Positions 1-10,481 of a stretch of 64,000 bases of DNA are shown here, one piece after another. The DNA is from Peltaster fructicola (Eukaryota; Ascomycota; Dothideomycetes). Where the stretch lies: positions 3,348,001 through 3,412,000 of the forward strand of contig CP051141.1 of assembly GCA_001592805.2 (NCBI GenBank). Reading direction: 5' to 3'. Both the position numbers and the translations under genes were made by a program. Each line of letters begins with the position of its first letter. The first letter of the stretch is position 1. The notes under the pieces were generated by a model. It had not been told where the DNA came from. It did no database searches and saw nothing but the letters and a program-made list of their open reading frames with translations.

Positions 1-1734
1 ACCGAGTGCCTGCAGTTGGATGCCAAACGCTCTTTTGCCTATCACGAACTGAGCAGCGTTGGTGCGATCCAGACAGTCGATACAATTCGTCCGCGCGATG
101 CCGTTCTGTGCGTGAGGCTCACCAGTCCGAACGTCGCCATTGTGGAAGAAGCCAGTTTGCTCTACGATGTCCTTGGCAATCACTTCGAGATTTCCAATGA
201 CATCTCCACCACGAGTCTTCGAAGCTCTTGACATGTCGAATGCTTTGTGTATGATCTTCTTGCCCTCCGGGAGAGACTGGTTGAGGTACTCGACGCAGTC
301 TTGGTAAGCGTAAAGTAGCTTCGACTCTCGAGGCGTGCGTTCCCTAGACTTGATCAAGTTCAGGACGTAGATAGGACAGCCATATCTCTCGAACAAGTTG
401 TCAAAGTGTAGTGCAGCTGGTGAATAGAACGGATCTGGCAGATTGAGCTCGATATCAGGTTTTGGGTTGACACCGCTGTTATCCTGGGTCCAATACAGCG
501 GTATGCTCCCTCGATGGTGGACGTACGATGTCCAGGATGGATTCGTAAAGAGATGTGGTCCTGGCGCATGAAAGGAGGTTGTAAGCATCTCTGAGACTAT
601 CTGTTCTGTTTCGACATCATTGGCGACGTACCCTTGATCATTGATGCCGCGCTTGAGAAAGCGAGCACCAGCAAAGAATCGAGATCGTCGGCCTACGATT
701 GTGATGTATATGCTCCGTCCAAACACATCCAGACTGGCCTGGTCAATGAAGCCGTGGATTATGGGCAGGCACCAGTCGTAAGGATGTTTCAAGGCGTTTC
801 TCGCTGGCTTGAGTAAATGGTGATTCCATACAAACATGCCATTGAAGTCGTGGTAAGCAGGACCGCCATGCTCGTTCAATGCCGTCCGCTGGGCGATGAT
901 GTTATGTTGTAAAGTTCTTGTAATGTCGTAGGTGTAGCTAAAGTAGAATGACTTGGTCAAGTCCAGGTTGTTCAGAATGCCTAGGAATCGTACTTCTTCA
1001 GGGTTGCGGTCTCGTGTGAACCGTGAGCTCGATCCTGTAGTCAGCGGTATGAGCTCAGTACCATCGACTTGGTAGACATAGTGCCCTCCCAGCATGGCGA
1101 CCTGCTGTCTCTTGGTGATGATGATCATGTAAAATGCTTCTGTGAAGCGAATGAAGCCTACGAGGCCCCAGAAACTCGCCTTGATGCGTAAACCGCCTGT
1201 AGCTCGGTTACCATCGTCGATAGTCTTCAGTACTTCGTTCAGCTGAACCCGGTCATATACAACCTCGTCTTCGAAGACGTTAAGCTGCTCTGGAGGAGAC
1301 GTGCGATCGATGCGTAGCAGTTTGAAGTGCTTGTCGGTGATATCGCCACCAGTTATCCAATATCGAGCATTAGTCTCATATAGAGTGAACTTGTGCATGC
1401 GATGCAGCCTAATGAATGTGTCTGTTGCTCTTGCTGGCAGTGTTGACAAGTTGCCTGTGAGATGATCACTCGCCTCATAGGCGCTCTCTTCGGCGAGCTC
1501 ATCAGCGGTCGCGCCTACCCTTTGGAACAATGGAGGATCGATCTGACTGTCAAGTGTATCAGAATCCGAACCGAGATTCTTCAGCGAATCTGCTTCACCA
1601 TGCAGTGGTAGGTAGTCTGTGTGATCGTGCAAGCGTGTGCCAGCATCTCTGTGCTTGCCATTCCTTCTGACCGGACTTGGCAAGTCATATTCATTGTCCT
1701 GGTACGGTCCAGCATCGACAGGACCTTGATCCAT
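1..1734 (-). CDS. FIG4: Fig4-type SAC-domain phosphoinositide phosphatase (3' end cut by window)
   Basis: The reading frame is open from an ATG at 1734 to the window edge (578 codons), so the C-terminus is missing. A polar N-terminal leader is followed from about residue 100 by a SAC domain with the text FTLYETNARYWITGG and RIKASFWGLVGFIRF. Near the edge lies the catalytic Cys-x5-Arg signature in RTNCIDCLDRTN (positions about 50-90). Fig4 is the lipid phosphatase that works with Fab1/PIKfyve and Vac14 to control phosphatidylinositol 3,5-bisphosphate on vacuole and endosome membranes; that role is known for the family. The N-terminal wording fits Fig4 better than Sac1 or synaptojanin. No intron is seen in this part. 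Confidence 0.85.
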   Translation of the reverse strand, partial: MDQGPVDAGPYQDNEYDLPSPVRRNGKHRDAGTRLHDHTDYLPLHGEADSLKNLGSDSDTLDSQIDPPLFQRVGATADELAEESAYEASDHLTGNLSTLPARATDTFIRLHRMHKFTLYETNARYWITGGDITDKHFKLLRIDRTSPPEQLNVFEDEVVYDRVQLNEVLKTIDDGNRATGGLRIKASFWGLVGFIRFTEAFYMIIITKRQQVAMLGGHYVYQVDGTELIPLTTGSSSRFTRDRNPEEVRFLGILNNLDLTKSFYFSYTYDITRTLQHNIIAQRTALNEHGGPAYHDFNGMFVWNHHLLKPARNALKHPYDWCLPIIHGFIDQASLDVFGRSIYITIVGRRSRFFAGARFLKRGINDQGYVANDVETEQIVSEMLTTSFHAPGPHLFTNPSWTSYVHHRGSIPLYWTQDNSGVNPKPDIELNLPDPFYSPAALHFDNLFERYGCPIYVLNLIKSRERTPRESKLLYAYQDCVEYLNQSLPEGKKIIHKAFDMSRASKTRGGDVIGNLEVIAKDIVEQTGFFHNGDVRTGEPHAQNGIARTNCIDCLDRTNAAQFVIGKRAFGIQLQALG

Positions 1735-2209
1735 CTAATCGATGTGCTCAGATACGGTCGTTAGCATCAAAGTTCAGATCATGCTGCGCAGCTGGGCTCG
1801 TGGTCGCTTCTCAGCCAAGGATTGATAGCAAGTCTTATTCGCTCGAAGACAGAGCAGCCTGTAGCATCACACCACCATCATAGTCGCTACACACTTGTTG
1901 GAAGGGTCTCCCCTGCTTGGCGTGCTATGATGGATCTCATCGGCATGAGCAGATGACATTACCGACAGCCCTTTGTCACTCCACATGCGTCACGCTAGAG
2001 CTCTACATCATCCTTCAGACAACACGAATCGCCCGCCATCCTTCGAAGGAGTCTTTTGAGAGCATCGAGTATCTGGGATAACGATCGTCTGAGCCATTGT
2101 CAACATGCGACGACCAAGATAATGTTGCGTTCTTCGTTAGCGACATTTATCCGCACCTCTATTCACTCGTAGCAAACTACCACGCAAGTAGCGCATTCAC
2201 TCCTGCAGG
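1735..2209. other. Intergenic, divergent promoter region
   Basis: This 475-bp gap separates the divergently transcribed FIG4-like and RING genes and presumably holds both promoters. I see no RNA gene, repeat or convincing TATA box in it. Confidence 0.5.
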
Positions 2210-5017
2210 ATGGACAAACTCGCGAACGCAAACACGACGCTGCTGCCGTCCGCCAAAGACCTCCTACTCGTACTTCCACGACTGGCGCAAAGAGCAGGAA
2301 CATTTGCATTTACACACATACCAGAAGCTGTTGGCGACATCAAAGGGGTGCTCTTCAATGGTGGGAGTGTAATAGCTGATGCCACCGGGCGAAGGGTACT
2401 TGCGAACACGACAATAACCAATACGAGTGCTATCTTAGCACAGCAGACCGCGGCGGTCGCTGAAAAATCGTTCATAGGCTCGTGGACACAAGGAAGCGAA
2501 GACGCTGCAGCAAGCATGTTTGGCATGTTGATACATGGTATCGGGAAGCTCAAGAATCTGGGAGGCGTCTTCTCTTATCTTACATCTCGCTGGGCCCTGG
2601 CTACATTCACTGCAGCGATCCTGCTGAACCGGGCACAATTCTATGCCTCATCTCGGGAGAACCTCCGCCTACGCTGGTATGTCAGGCTGGCTGTCTACCT
2701 TACTCCAATCTTGGCCTTCCTAATTCAGATGCACAACATTCTGCAGACGATGAAGTGTCAGACATCGCCGGACTATTCGCAATTTCGATACAATGATCCG
2801 CTCAAGGACATACCTATGGACTTCGGCGGAGAGGGTGGGTTCCTATACAGCTTGAGCTCGACTTTGCTATGGTGGAAGGATGATGCAGCCTGCTGTGTAG
2901 CCCGCAAAATGTCACTGTCTGCTGTCGACGGAGACAGAACTCTCATGCTGGGCTCGATGTCACTACTCTTCTGGTTCTTCATCACACTGTGCGCCAGCCA
3001 GTTGTTTGACACTCTCGCGTGTGCATTACAGGGCAAGCAACCTGTACCCGAAACTGGTATGACAATCTTCGAGCACTCTCTGGCATTCGCAGAATGTGAG
3101 GCGATGATCAGCAGTGCTGTCGGGCTGGGGTTCTTTGGACTCCCCAAACTTGATAGCACTGCCAGTCTGCCAGCCGCCGACCAGACCGGGGTGTTCTTCA
3201 CGAGAGGCGAGATCCTACAGCGGCTCAATGTCCCACCAGAAGTCCTCCTAGTATGTCTCATATCATGCTTCAGCCACTTGAGCAGTGCTAGTCTTGCCAT
3301 CGCAGGCATTCGTGAGAAAGTCCGACTGGTCAACACTGGAGTATGGGCCTGCTGTTACATGTCAGCATTCCTCTGGAGCTTCTTCAGAGTCTTCTCTCAA
3401 CCTATACAGAACATTACAGACCTGGGCGTCCTTCGCTTTCCCACGGTCTGCATTGTTGGCTTCATTCCTCATGTACTGATTCTTTCGGGCATCGTTCTTT
3501 GTGGCATGATCTATAGCGCGGCTCTGCTTCTTACAGCACTATCGATACCGGAGAACGTCTCACAAGGAATGACCTTTCAGCAACGTCTACAATGGGCATA
3601 CAGCAATCTGCAAGCAAACGTACAGTTCTCACAGAGCTCAGCCATTAGGATCAAGATGTCGGAGGACTTCTACACGACGATACTCAAGATTGGTTTCAAC
3701 GTTCTGACCGCAGCAAGCGAAGCTGTATACCTCAACGAGGGCATGCGCATACAGATTGCGCAGACAACTTGGCTGGAAAAAAAGCGACTTGATGAGCTTG
3801 CCACTAACATTGCCAAGCGCAAAGCGCCTGCTATTCCAGCTGAACTGGTAAGCGACGAGATCGCACGTGGCGTTGAGTTCATCGATGCAAGTTCGCGAGC
3901 TAACACATCACCTTATGCTCGCGAACGACGGTCTAAGCAACGTGCTGGTGAGAGTGCTCGCCATGCAGTGGAGCTCGATAGCGGGCTAGGGCTCACTCAA
4001 CGTAAGAGCAGGATGCAGTTGACCTTCGACTTCATTGTTGGGCTCTTCTGGCTCACTGTCGGAGTCTATGCACATCTCATCCTCAGCATCTTTCGCAGAC
4101 TGCGTATACCTTTCAGACCTGCCTGGCTCGTCAGAGCTGCAGGACTTGATACTCACGCAAAGAAGGTCGTACAGGTACAGAGTGCTAGTCCGCATCAGCC
4201 ACAAGACTTTTACATGCTTGCCGCCGATGGTAGGCTGAAGCGAGCCACGGATGAAGCTACTGATGTAGAGGAAGAGATGCGCAAACGGTACATGCATCAA
4301 GGCAAGTACCAGGGTGAAGAGCATCTCTCAGAAGGGATCTACCGCTGGTGGAGTGGCGGCGGCTGGTTTGGCGAGGGCGATGCCAGTGCAGATTACGAGC
4401 CTTCGACTGTGGATGACGATGTCACAAGTGTGATATCAATGTCAACGAACGCAAGCGGGAGCGAATGGTCAGATGTCGACGATGAGAGCGGCCGACGCAC
4501 ACCTACTCAGCGCACATACTTCACCCGAGACTCAACACCAGAAGTCGATGATGGTTACGATGTCAACACACTTGCAAGGCTGCTCAATCCTTTGACGACC
4601 GCTGACCAAGACGAAGCTCGCATGCTTTCTCTTCGACTCAGATCTCCACGTTCACTAACGCGGAATCGCTACAAGCGTGCCGTCGATCTGCAGCGCTCTC
4701 AAGTGGTTCGTGGCATGTCTCCTCAGATGCAATCTCTTGAAGACGAGGAGCGAGACCTCGAAAAGTTCATTCTAGAGCAGCGAGAGAAGTCTAGACACAA
4801 ACACGGCGCGACTTGGGCCACTGGCGCTGAAGGCATGGGAGAGACAGGACCACAGTGTGTGGTCTGTCAGTCAACTCCTCGTACAGTCTTGGTCTGGCCA
4901 TGTGGCTGTCTGAGCATGTGTGATGACTGTCGGGTTGGTCTCGCTGCTCGCAACTTCACAAAATGTGTTTGTTGCAGAACAGATATCGCGGCATATTCAC
5001 GATTGTTTGTGCCTTAG
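2210..5017 (+). CDS. Asi1/Asi3-like multi-pass membrane RING E3 ubiquitin ligase
   Basis: Single-exon gene of 935 aa. The N-terminal two thirds has several hydrophobic segments (around residues 135-170, 245-265, 345-440 and 605-630), and the last 60 residues form a RING finger: CVVCQSTPRTVLVWPCGC, then CDDC and CVCC, ending in YSRLFVP. This layout, with a RING at the extreme C-terminus of a polytopic protein, is that of the fungal Asi family. In yeast Asi1 and Asi3 act at the inner nuclear membrane to degrade mislocalised membrane proteins. Acidic Ser-rich linkers lie at about residues 700-780. The role here is inferred from the family; whether it matches Asi1 or Asi3 cannot be settled. Confidence 0.75.
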   Translation: MDKLANANTTLLPSAKDLLLVLPRLAQRAGTFAFTHIPEAVGDIKGVLFNGGSVIADATGRRVLANTTITNTSAILAQQTAAVAEKSFIGSWTQGSEDAAASMFGMLIHGIGKLKNLGGVFSYLTSRWALATFTAAILLNRAQFYASSRENLRLRWYVRLAVYLTPILAFLIQMHNILQTMKCQTSPDYSQFRYNDPLKDIPMDFGGEGGFLYSLSSTLLWWKDDAACCVARKMSLSAVDGDRTLMLGSMSLLFWFFITLCASQLFDTLACALQGKQPVPETGMTIFEHSLAFAECEAMISSAVGLGFFGLPKLDSTASLPAADQTGVFFTRGEILQRLNVPPEVLLVCLISCFSHLSSASLAIAGIREKVRLVNTGVWACCYMSAFLWSFFRVFSQPIQNITDLGVLRFPTVCIVGFIPHVLILSGIVLCGMIYSAALLLTALSIPENVSQGMTFQQRLQWAYSNLQANVQFSQSSAIRIKMSEDFYTTILKIGFNVLTAASEAVYLNEGMRIQIAQTTWLEKKRLDELATNIAKRKAPAIPAELVSDEIARGVEFIDASSRANTSPYARERRSKQRAGESARHAVELDSGLGLTQRKSRMQLTFDFIVGLFWLTVGVYAHLILSIFRRLRIPFRPAWLVRAAGLDTHAKKVVQVQSASPHQPQDFYMLAADGRLKRATDEATDVEEEMRKRYMHQGKYQGEEHLSEGIYRWWSGGGWFGEGDASADYEPSTVDDDVTSVISMSTNASGSEWSDVDDESGRRTPTQRTYFTRDSTPEVDDGYDVNTLARLLNPLTTADQDEARMLSLRLRSPRSLTRNRYKRAVDLQRSQVVRGMSPQMQSLEDEERDLEKFILEQREKSRHKHGATWATGAEGMGETGPQCVVCQSTPRTVLVWPCGCLSMCDDCRVGLAARNFTKCVCCRTDIAAYSRLFVP

Positions 5018-5343
5018 ATGGGCCTGCTTGTTCAACTGCATAGCGATCTGATACTCTGTATTACTGTACGTACTACCGTGACCACTGCTCATGATCACCA
5101 TCTTGTTCTCTGCCATATGCCTCTGCTTCTCAATGCTCATGGACCATGATATCTAGAATACCAAGCATAACCGTTCTCCATGGCAAGTATAGCCGAATAC
5201 ATTCGCCGCTTTGTACAGACTCTCGGTCGAATATGCCACTCCTCCTACTGTCAACAACCACGCTCACTTCTACGCTTCACTCGGCTGATCCGGATACAAT
5301 CAGGCTCGGTCTAGCTCTCATAAGATATTTTCGTAATCGTTCT
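5018..5343. other. Intergenic / 5' leader of the F-box gene
   Basis: The frame of the next gene is open upstream to an ATG at 5146, but the added residues look like translated leader. No other feature is seen. Confidence 0.4.
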
Positions 5344-8300
5344 ATGCAACCAGAGACACAACAAGCGCCACAACAAGCACTCTTGGAACAGATTACCTCT
5401 CTCGATAGCGATAACACTTTTCAGCATGGCTCGCAAATTCAGTCCGGCATCAGCCTGCAGTCAGCAGTGCAAGACGATGCCTCGCTCGCCACTGGCGACT
5501 GTGCTACAGTCTCTGGCGCAAACGCAAGGCGATTGAGCCAAGAGGGCAATGCTTCGTCATTTAAGAGTCGCGTCGAGGAATATGAGCGTAGCTCTTCACC
5601 ACCGAAAGCGGTCGACAACCTGGTTTTCAAGGTCGCGCCAAATGCTGCATCCGATCCAAATGTCTGCTCGATTTCGCAAGTTCCAAATGGTCAGTAAAGG
5701 AGCATTATTCCCATCGGCCTACTAACATTCGCGCAGAGCTCCTCACTCATGTCCTCTCCCACTTATCGCCCTCTGACCTCGCTGCAACAGCACTTGTCTC
5801 GCGCCGTCTGCACGCCCTAGTCACAACGCCACATGCATGGCGCAGCGCCTTCGCACGATACTTCCCTGGCCCTGAATCTATGCGAGCATTGGAAGCATAC
5901 GAAGATGAAGGACTAGCACTCGTGAGGTCAGATCGTCGCGCCTTCACACGGCTTACACCTAAGGCTTCATGGCGTAGTGAGTACGTTCTGCGGACACGGC
6001 TTCTGCGATCACTCGCGAGAGGCAAACCTGTACAGATTGGTGGTAGCACAGGAGGCACACAAGCGAGCAGGACGCGACTTGCAAGCCCTGAAGTCACGTA
6101 CAGCTCTGAACTGCTCGGCTCGATCAACCAGATTCACGCTGTCTGGCAGACTGGACCGAACAAACGCGCCGTCAAATTTGTCCACGGCGCTGACGATTTG
6201 GGTACTGCTTCGATAAGCGATCCCTCCACTGCAAAAGTCGAAAGATGGGGCTTTACAGATCCGCAGTTGTTCTTGCAATTCACAGATCTCAATCCTGGCG
6301 ACGCTCAGTACGGCCTTGGTCCAGGCGAAGTCGTTGGTGCGCCCAATGTCATGAGTTTGAGCCAGTCGTACGGCATGATCTATGGTCTCGGCCATCCTGG
6401 AGGATCTGTGTATTTCCGTTCGAATGAGGAGATGCGAGGTCGCTTCTTGCTCTCGTCATCAACGGCATCGTCGCCCAAACTTGGCATTCCGGGCATTGCA
6501 TCCACCGATCATGCAATAACGGCAGTCTGGATTGCGAAGTCAAACGCTATCCCGACCTTGACAGACGGTCTTATTGGCATGCTCTCGGGAGCATCAAGCG
6601 GTGTCCTTACAGCTTACAGCATTGGCTCTCTGGGCGCTGCGAACAACCGCACGGCTAGATTCACTCGTGGCGAGATGACCGCGCGATGGGTACTTAGTCC
6701 TGGAGTCCCGCTTATTGCCATTGCTGTCGACAACGAATACACGATCAAGCGTCAAGCTGAGAATCGAGTCTGGGCTGTCGTGCTGAATGCGCTCGGCGAG
6801 GTGTTTTACATCACGAAGTTTCCGCGTCGTGCTCGCCTTGAGCAGACTCGAGTTGACGATGAGGAGTTTGCTGCCTGGATGGCTGGGCGCAGTGTGTACT
6901 GGACACTCGCTGAGCCAAGTCGACGAGTCGCTCGACCTGACCCATACAACGAGTTGCCTATCGATGGAAGCTATTCGCCAAGATCGTCGTGGAATGGAAT
7001 GTGTCTGAGTTCTGACCAGATTGAGGCCGAGACCCGAGAGATCGAAAGCTTTGCACGAAAGCTGCCTAAGGAGATCCAGAAGTCGTGTTTAGGTTGGGAC
7101 ATGCGGCGCAGGCTCGAAGTGGATTTTGCTGGCGACGATGAGCAAACTGCTGGCGAAGTCGTGGTGGTGTTCGAGTGTGGACATGATGATGGCTCCGTCG
7201 CAGCCGTCACGCGCTATACTCGTCTGCGAGTCCAGGAGAAGGCAGATGCCAGCCGGATGTCAACTCCTTCAATGACCACTGCGAGCACGCCCCGTCTGCT
7301 TCGCCTTCGATCTTCGGTAGTCAGCGCTCTGCTCCAGTGGTGCTGGCACATCCCACACCTTTCTCCATCGACGGTCCTCATACTGCTGAGGCTGATTTGG
7401 ATGGGACATCGACACCTCGACCAATGGTCGAGGAATGGCGCACATCTCGACTGTCATTTGGCGGGTTGAAGAAAGTACGCATCACGACGACTGCGATCGA
7501 CTCTTGCTTGCATGCTCTGCAGACACAATCCGAAGATCCGCTTCTCAATCTCGCTGACGCCTCTGTCACGTCGTCTCCATCTCTAGGTCCTTGGTCGGGC
7601 CATGGAGGCTCCTCTGACGCCCAGGACGTTCCTGGTCAGCGTGCTCGATTCGTTGCAGTCGGCACGTACATTGGCAGTGTCATCATCTGGAACATGAGAG
7701 AGGCAACATCAAAGTCTGCAGATCTTGTCAACGTTGTCGAGCCCGTGCGAATCATCTTCACTGATTCGCCTCAGATCTCCAGTCTGGCTCTGTCGTCACT
7801 CTATCTGGTGCACGGAGGTAGTGATGGACTTGTGCAAGCATGGGATATTCTAGCCTCGGACTTGCAACCTGTGCGAACGCTGAATTCACGCTTTTCTTCG
7901 CGTGCACGGCGACAGCTTATCCAGGCTCAAGCTTCACCACACGGTGTAGGTACAAACATGTACGCTGCGGGTGCTATATCTCTGGATCCAGACGCGACTG
8001 TCCTCCGCGGTGTCGTCTCGCTTGGCAACAGACTCCGCTATTGGGCGTATAGTTCATCCGCCGCTGACCAGTACAAGTCTTCGAAACGTCGCCTGCGAAG
8101 ATCTGAACGCGGCAGCAACCAGGCAGGAGGATCGCTTCTCTGGTACGCGCACGAACCTCAAGGACTACATTGCTAGCGAGCGGTTCGAGCTTGAGCGTGA
8201 TAAGCAGCAGCGCCGTAAAGAAGCAGATCACATGGCAGGACGCTTTGGTACTGAGTTGTTGGATGGAAGCGAAGAGGAGATGATCGCTTATGCCTCAATG

Positions 8301-8768
8301 CTGAGTCAAGAGACGCTTGCTCAAGAGACGATGAGACGGTCGTCAGACACTGCAAGCGCTGCAGACAGCACGGCTTTCAGCAGCAGCGAAAGTGTCAGCA
8401 TGTGGTCGAGCGACAACACTGCAACTCCTCCTGTCAGCAGCCCTACCTTTCGAAGCACGAATAGCAAGACTGAAGAAGAGCTGGAAGCAGATATTGCTGA
8501 AGCTATCCGTCAGAGTCTACAGGCTTCTCCTAGCACGCCTGCTTACGAGGTTGCATTTCGTCCTGCCAAAGCAAAGCCAAGGAAAGGATCTTCAGCCAAA
8601 GCTTCTCCAAATCCCGGTCCTCTGCTCAGAGGCTCGAGCAAGGAGGCCGAGAAAAATGATCTCGATTTCGCTATACAGCTCAGCCTCGCCGAGGAAGCAA
8701 GTAGAAGTGAGCGCATTGAGGAGTTTCCCTCGCTGCAAGCTGGGAAGGGCAAATCAAGACAGTTTTGA
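5344..8768 (+). CDS. UFO1: Ufo1-like F-box protein with C-terminal ubiquitin-interacting motifs; frame changes unresolved
   Basis: Exon 1 runs 5344-5689. A clean intron follows (5690-5736, branch ACTAAC), and exon 2 begins with the F-box (ELLTHVLSHLSPSDLAATAL). The middle has beta-propeller-like text (GHDDGSVAAVTRYTRLR, VGTYIGSVIIWNM, HGGSDGLVQAWDI). The C-terminus carries two UIM-like helices (EADIAEAIRQSLQA, DLDFAIQLSLAEEA). F-box plus propeller plus UIMs is the layout of yeast Ufo1, the SCF substrate adaptor that turns over Ho and Rad30. Frame oddities: coding sense moves to another frame somewhere in 7205-7300 and moves back near 8077-8145. Short introns (candidates 7206-7252 and 8077-8122) or two compensating indels could explain this. 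ATG 5146 is an alternative start. Confidence 0.7.
5690..5736 (+). other. Intron 1 of the UFO1-like gene
   Basis: GT-AG intron of 47 nt with branch ACTAAC at 5721-5726. Splicing joins the Ser/Gln-rich leader in frame to the F-box. Confidence 0.85.
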
Positions 8769-9181
8769 GATCTTCGCTACAATAATCCAGGTAGTTCTTT
8801 GATATTGCCGCCATTATGCAGCGCCTTTTCTTCTTCCTTGTGCAGTCGCGTGCGCAGGATTATGTGATATGGTCCGTGCTCAGCGCAATGAAGCGTCGAC
8901 GTTGGAGCTGCATGCTGGACACACACCTTTCGATACACAACGCACATAGATTTTGTCTATCCCGCAACCTCACGAGTCCACACCACGCCTGACACTCTGG
9001 CCCAGCAACAAGACGAAGACTACAGAGCCCGGCTCGAAGCATCTTGCATCTCCTCCACGAATCGTCACTAGCCACCCCTCCTTCAACGACATAAACAAGC
9101 TCCTTGTCCGCCCTGCAATAAATCGTGAACGTCGCACACCTACAGCACAATAATTCAGGACCTCATTGACTGCCAGCCAAG
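8769..9181. other. Intergenic, promoter and leader of the PP2A gene
   Basis: The 413-bp gap holds the 3' end of the F-box gene and the upstream region of PP2A. No other feature is seen. Confidence 0.4.
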
Positions 9182-10294
9182 ATGGAGGCTGCTGCTCTGA
9201 GGCAGCCTATACAGGATACGAATATGGAGGATGCAGGCAAGGTTGAGCACAGCTTATCGGTTCCTGCAGACCCGCCTTCAATCAATGCCCTCGACGGATG
9301 GATCGAAAACCTCATGGCATGCAAACAGCTCTCTGAAGACGATGTACGACGACTGTGTGAGAAGGCAAGGGAGATTCTACAAGACGAGAGCAACGTGCAG
9401 CCGGTGAAATGTCCAGTCACTGTCTGTGGAGATATACACGGTCAGTTCCACGACCTCATGGAGCTTTTCAAGATCGGTGGACCGAATCCAGATACAAACT
9501 ATCTCTTCATGGGCGATTATGTCGATAGAGGATACTTCAGTGTCGAGACCGTGACGTTGCTGGTCGCGCTCAAGATCCGCTACCCACAACGCATCACGAT
9601 CCTGCGCGGCAACCACGAATCACGACAGATCACGCAGGTCTACGGCTTCTACGACGAATGTCTTCGAAAATACGGCAATGCGAACGTCTGGAAGTACTTC
9701 ACTGATCTCTTCGACTTCCTGCCATTGACTGCGCTCATTGACAACCAGATCTTTTGTCTGCACGGTGGACTTAGTCCAAGCATCGACACTCTGGATAACA
9801 TCCGCGCGCTGGACAGAATCCAGGAGGTGCCTCATGAAGGCCCTATGTGTGATCTGCTCTGGTCCGACCCAGACGATCGCTGCGGATGGGGAATCTCGCC
9901 TCGAGGTGCAGGTTACACTTTCGGCCAGGATATCAGTGAGGCATTCAACCATAATAATGGCTTGACGCTCGTCGCTCGTGCGCATCAGCTGGTCATGGAG
10001 GGTTACAACTGGAGCCAGGATCGTAATGTCGTCACTATCTTCTCAGGTTGGTGTGGTTTCTTTGTCTCGAAGGTCGAGCTAACAACCGCTTGCAGCACCG
10101 AACTACTGCTACCGTTGTGGTAACCAGGCTGCAATCATGGAGATTGACGAACATCTCAAATACACCTTGTGAGTTGCTCCAGACTGTTCCGATGTCTACA
10201 TGCTAACATGTCACGTCCCAGCCTACAATTCGACCCATGTCCGCGTGCAGGAGAGCCGATGGTTTCACGCAGAACTCCTGATTACTTCTTGTAG
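9182..10294 (+). CDS. PPH21: Protein phosphatase 2A catalytic subunit
   Basis: Three exons: 9182-10046, 10096-10168 and 10222-10294. The metallophosphatase motifs are intact: GDIHGQ, GDYVDRG, RGNHES and the later histidine ligand in [10 protein letters not shown]. Splicing restores [13 protein letters not shown] and a C-terminus ending RRTPDYFL, the PP2A tail whose last leucine is carboxymethylated and whose tyrosine can be phosphorylated in other eukaryotes. That tail separates it from PP4, PP6 and PP1. A 20-30 residue N-terminal extension precedes the catalytic core, as in fungal Pph21/22. It forms the Ser/Thr phosphatase core with the scaffold and B subunits. It is convergent with ESA1 downstream. 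Confidence 0.95.
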
Positions 10295-10481
10295 AGGAAA
10301 AGAAAGAGGCTGCTAACAATACAACAGCATCATAGACCATGTATGCTACTCTTGGTCACCCAGAGCTGTATTGCATACAAGCTTGTCAGACATTATTGGA
10401 AGGATACCCAGACCAATCGTGGTGATGCAATCTTATCCGCCACAACGCCCACGCTCAAACGATCACAAATGTGTTACTGTC

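Noticed and set aside
2773-3336. A 187-codon minus-strand frame inside the RING gene
   Set aside because: It lies wholly within a clearly coding membrane-protein gene and shows no family text.
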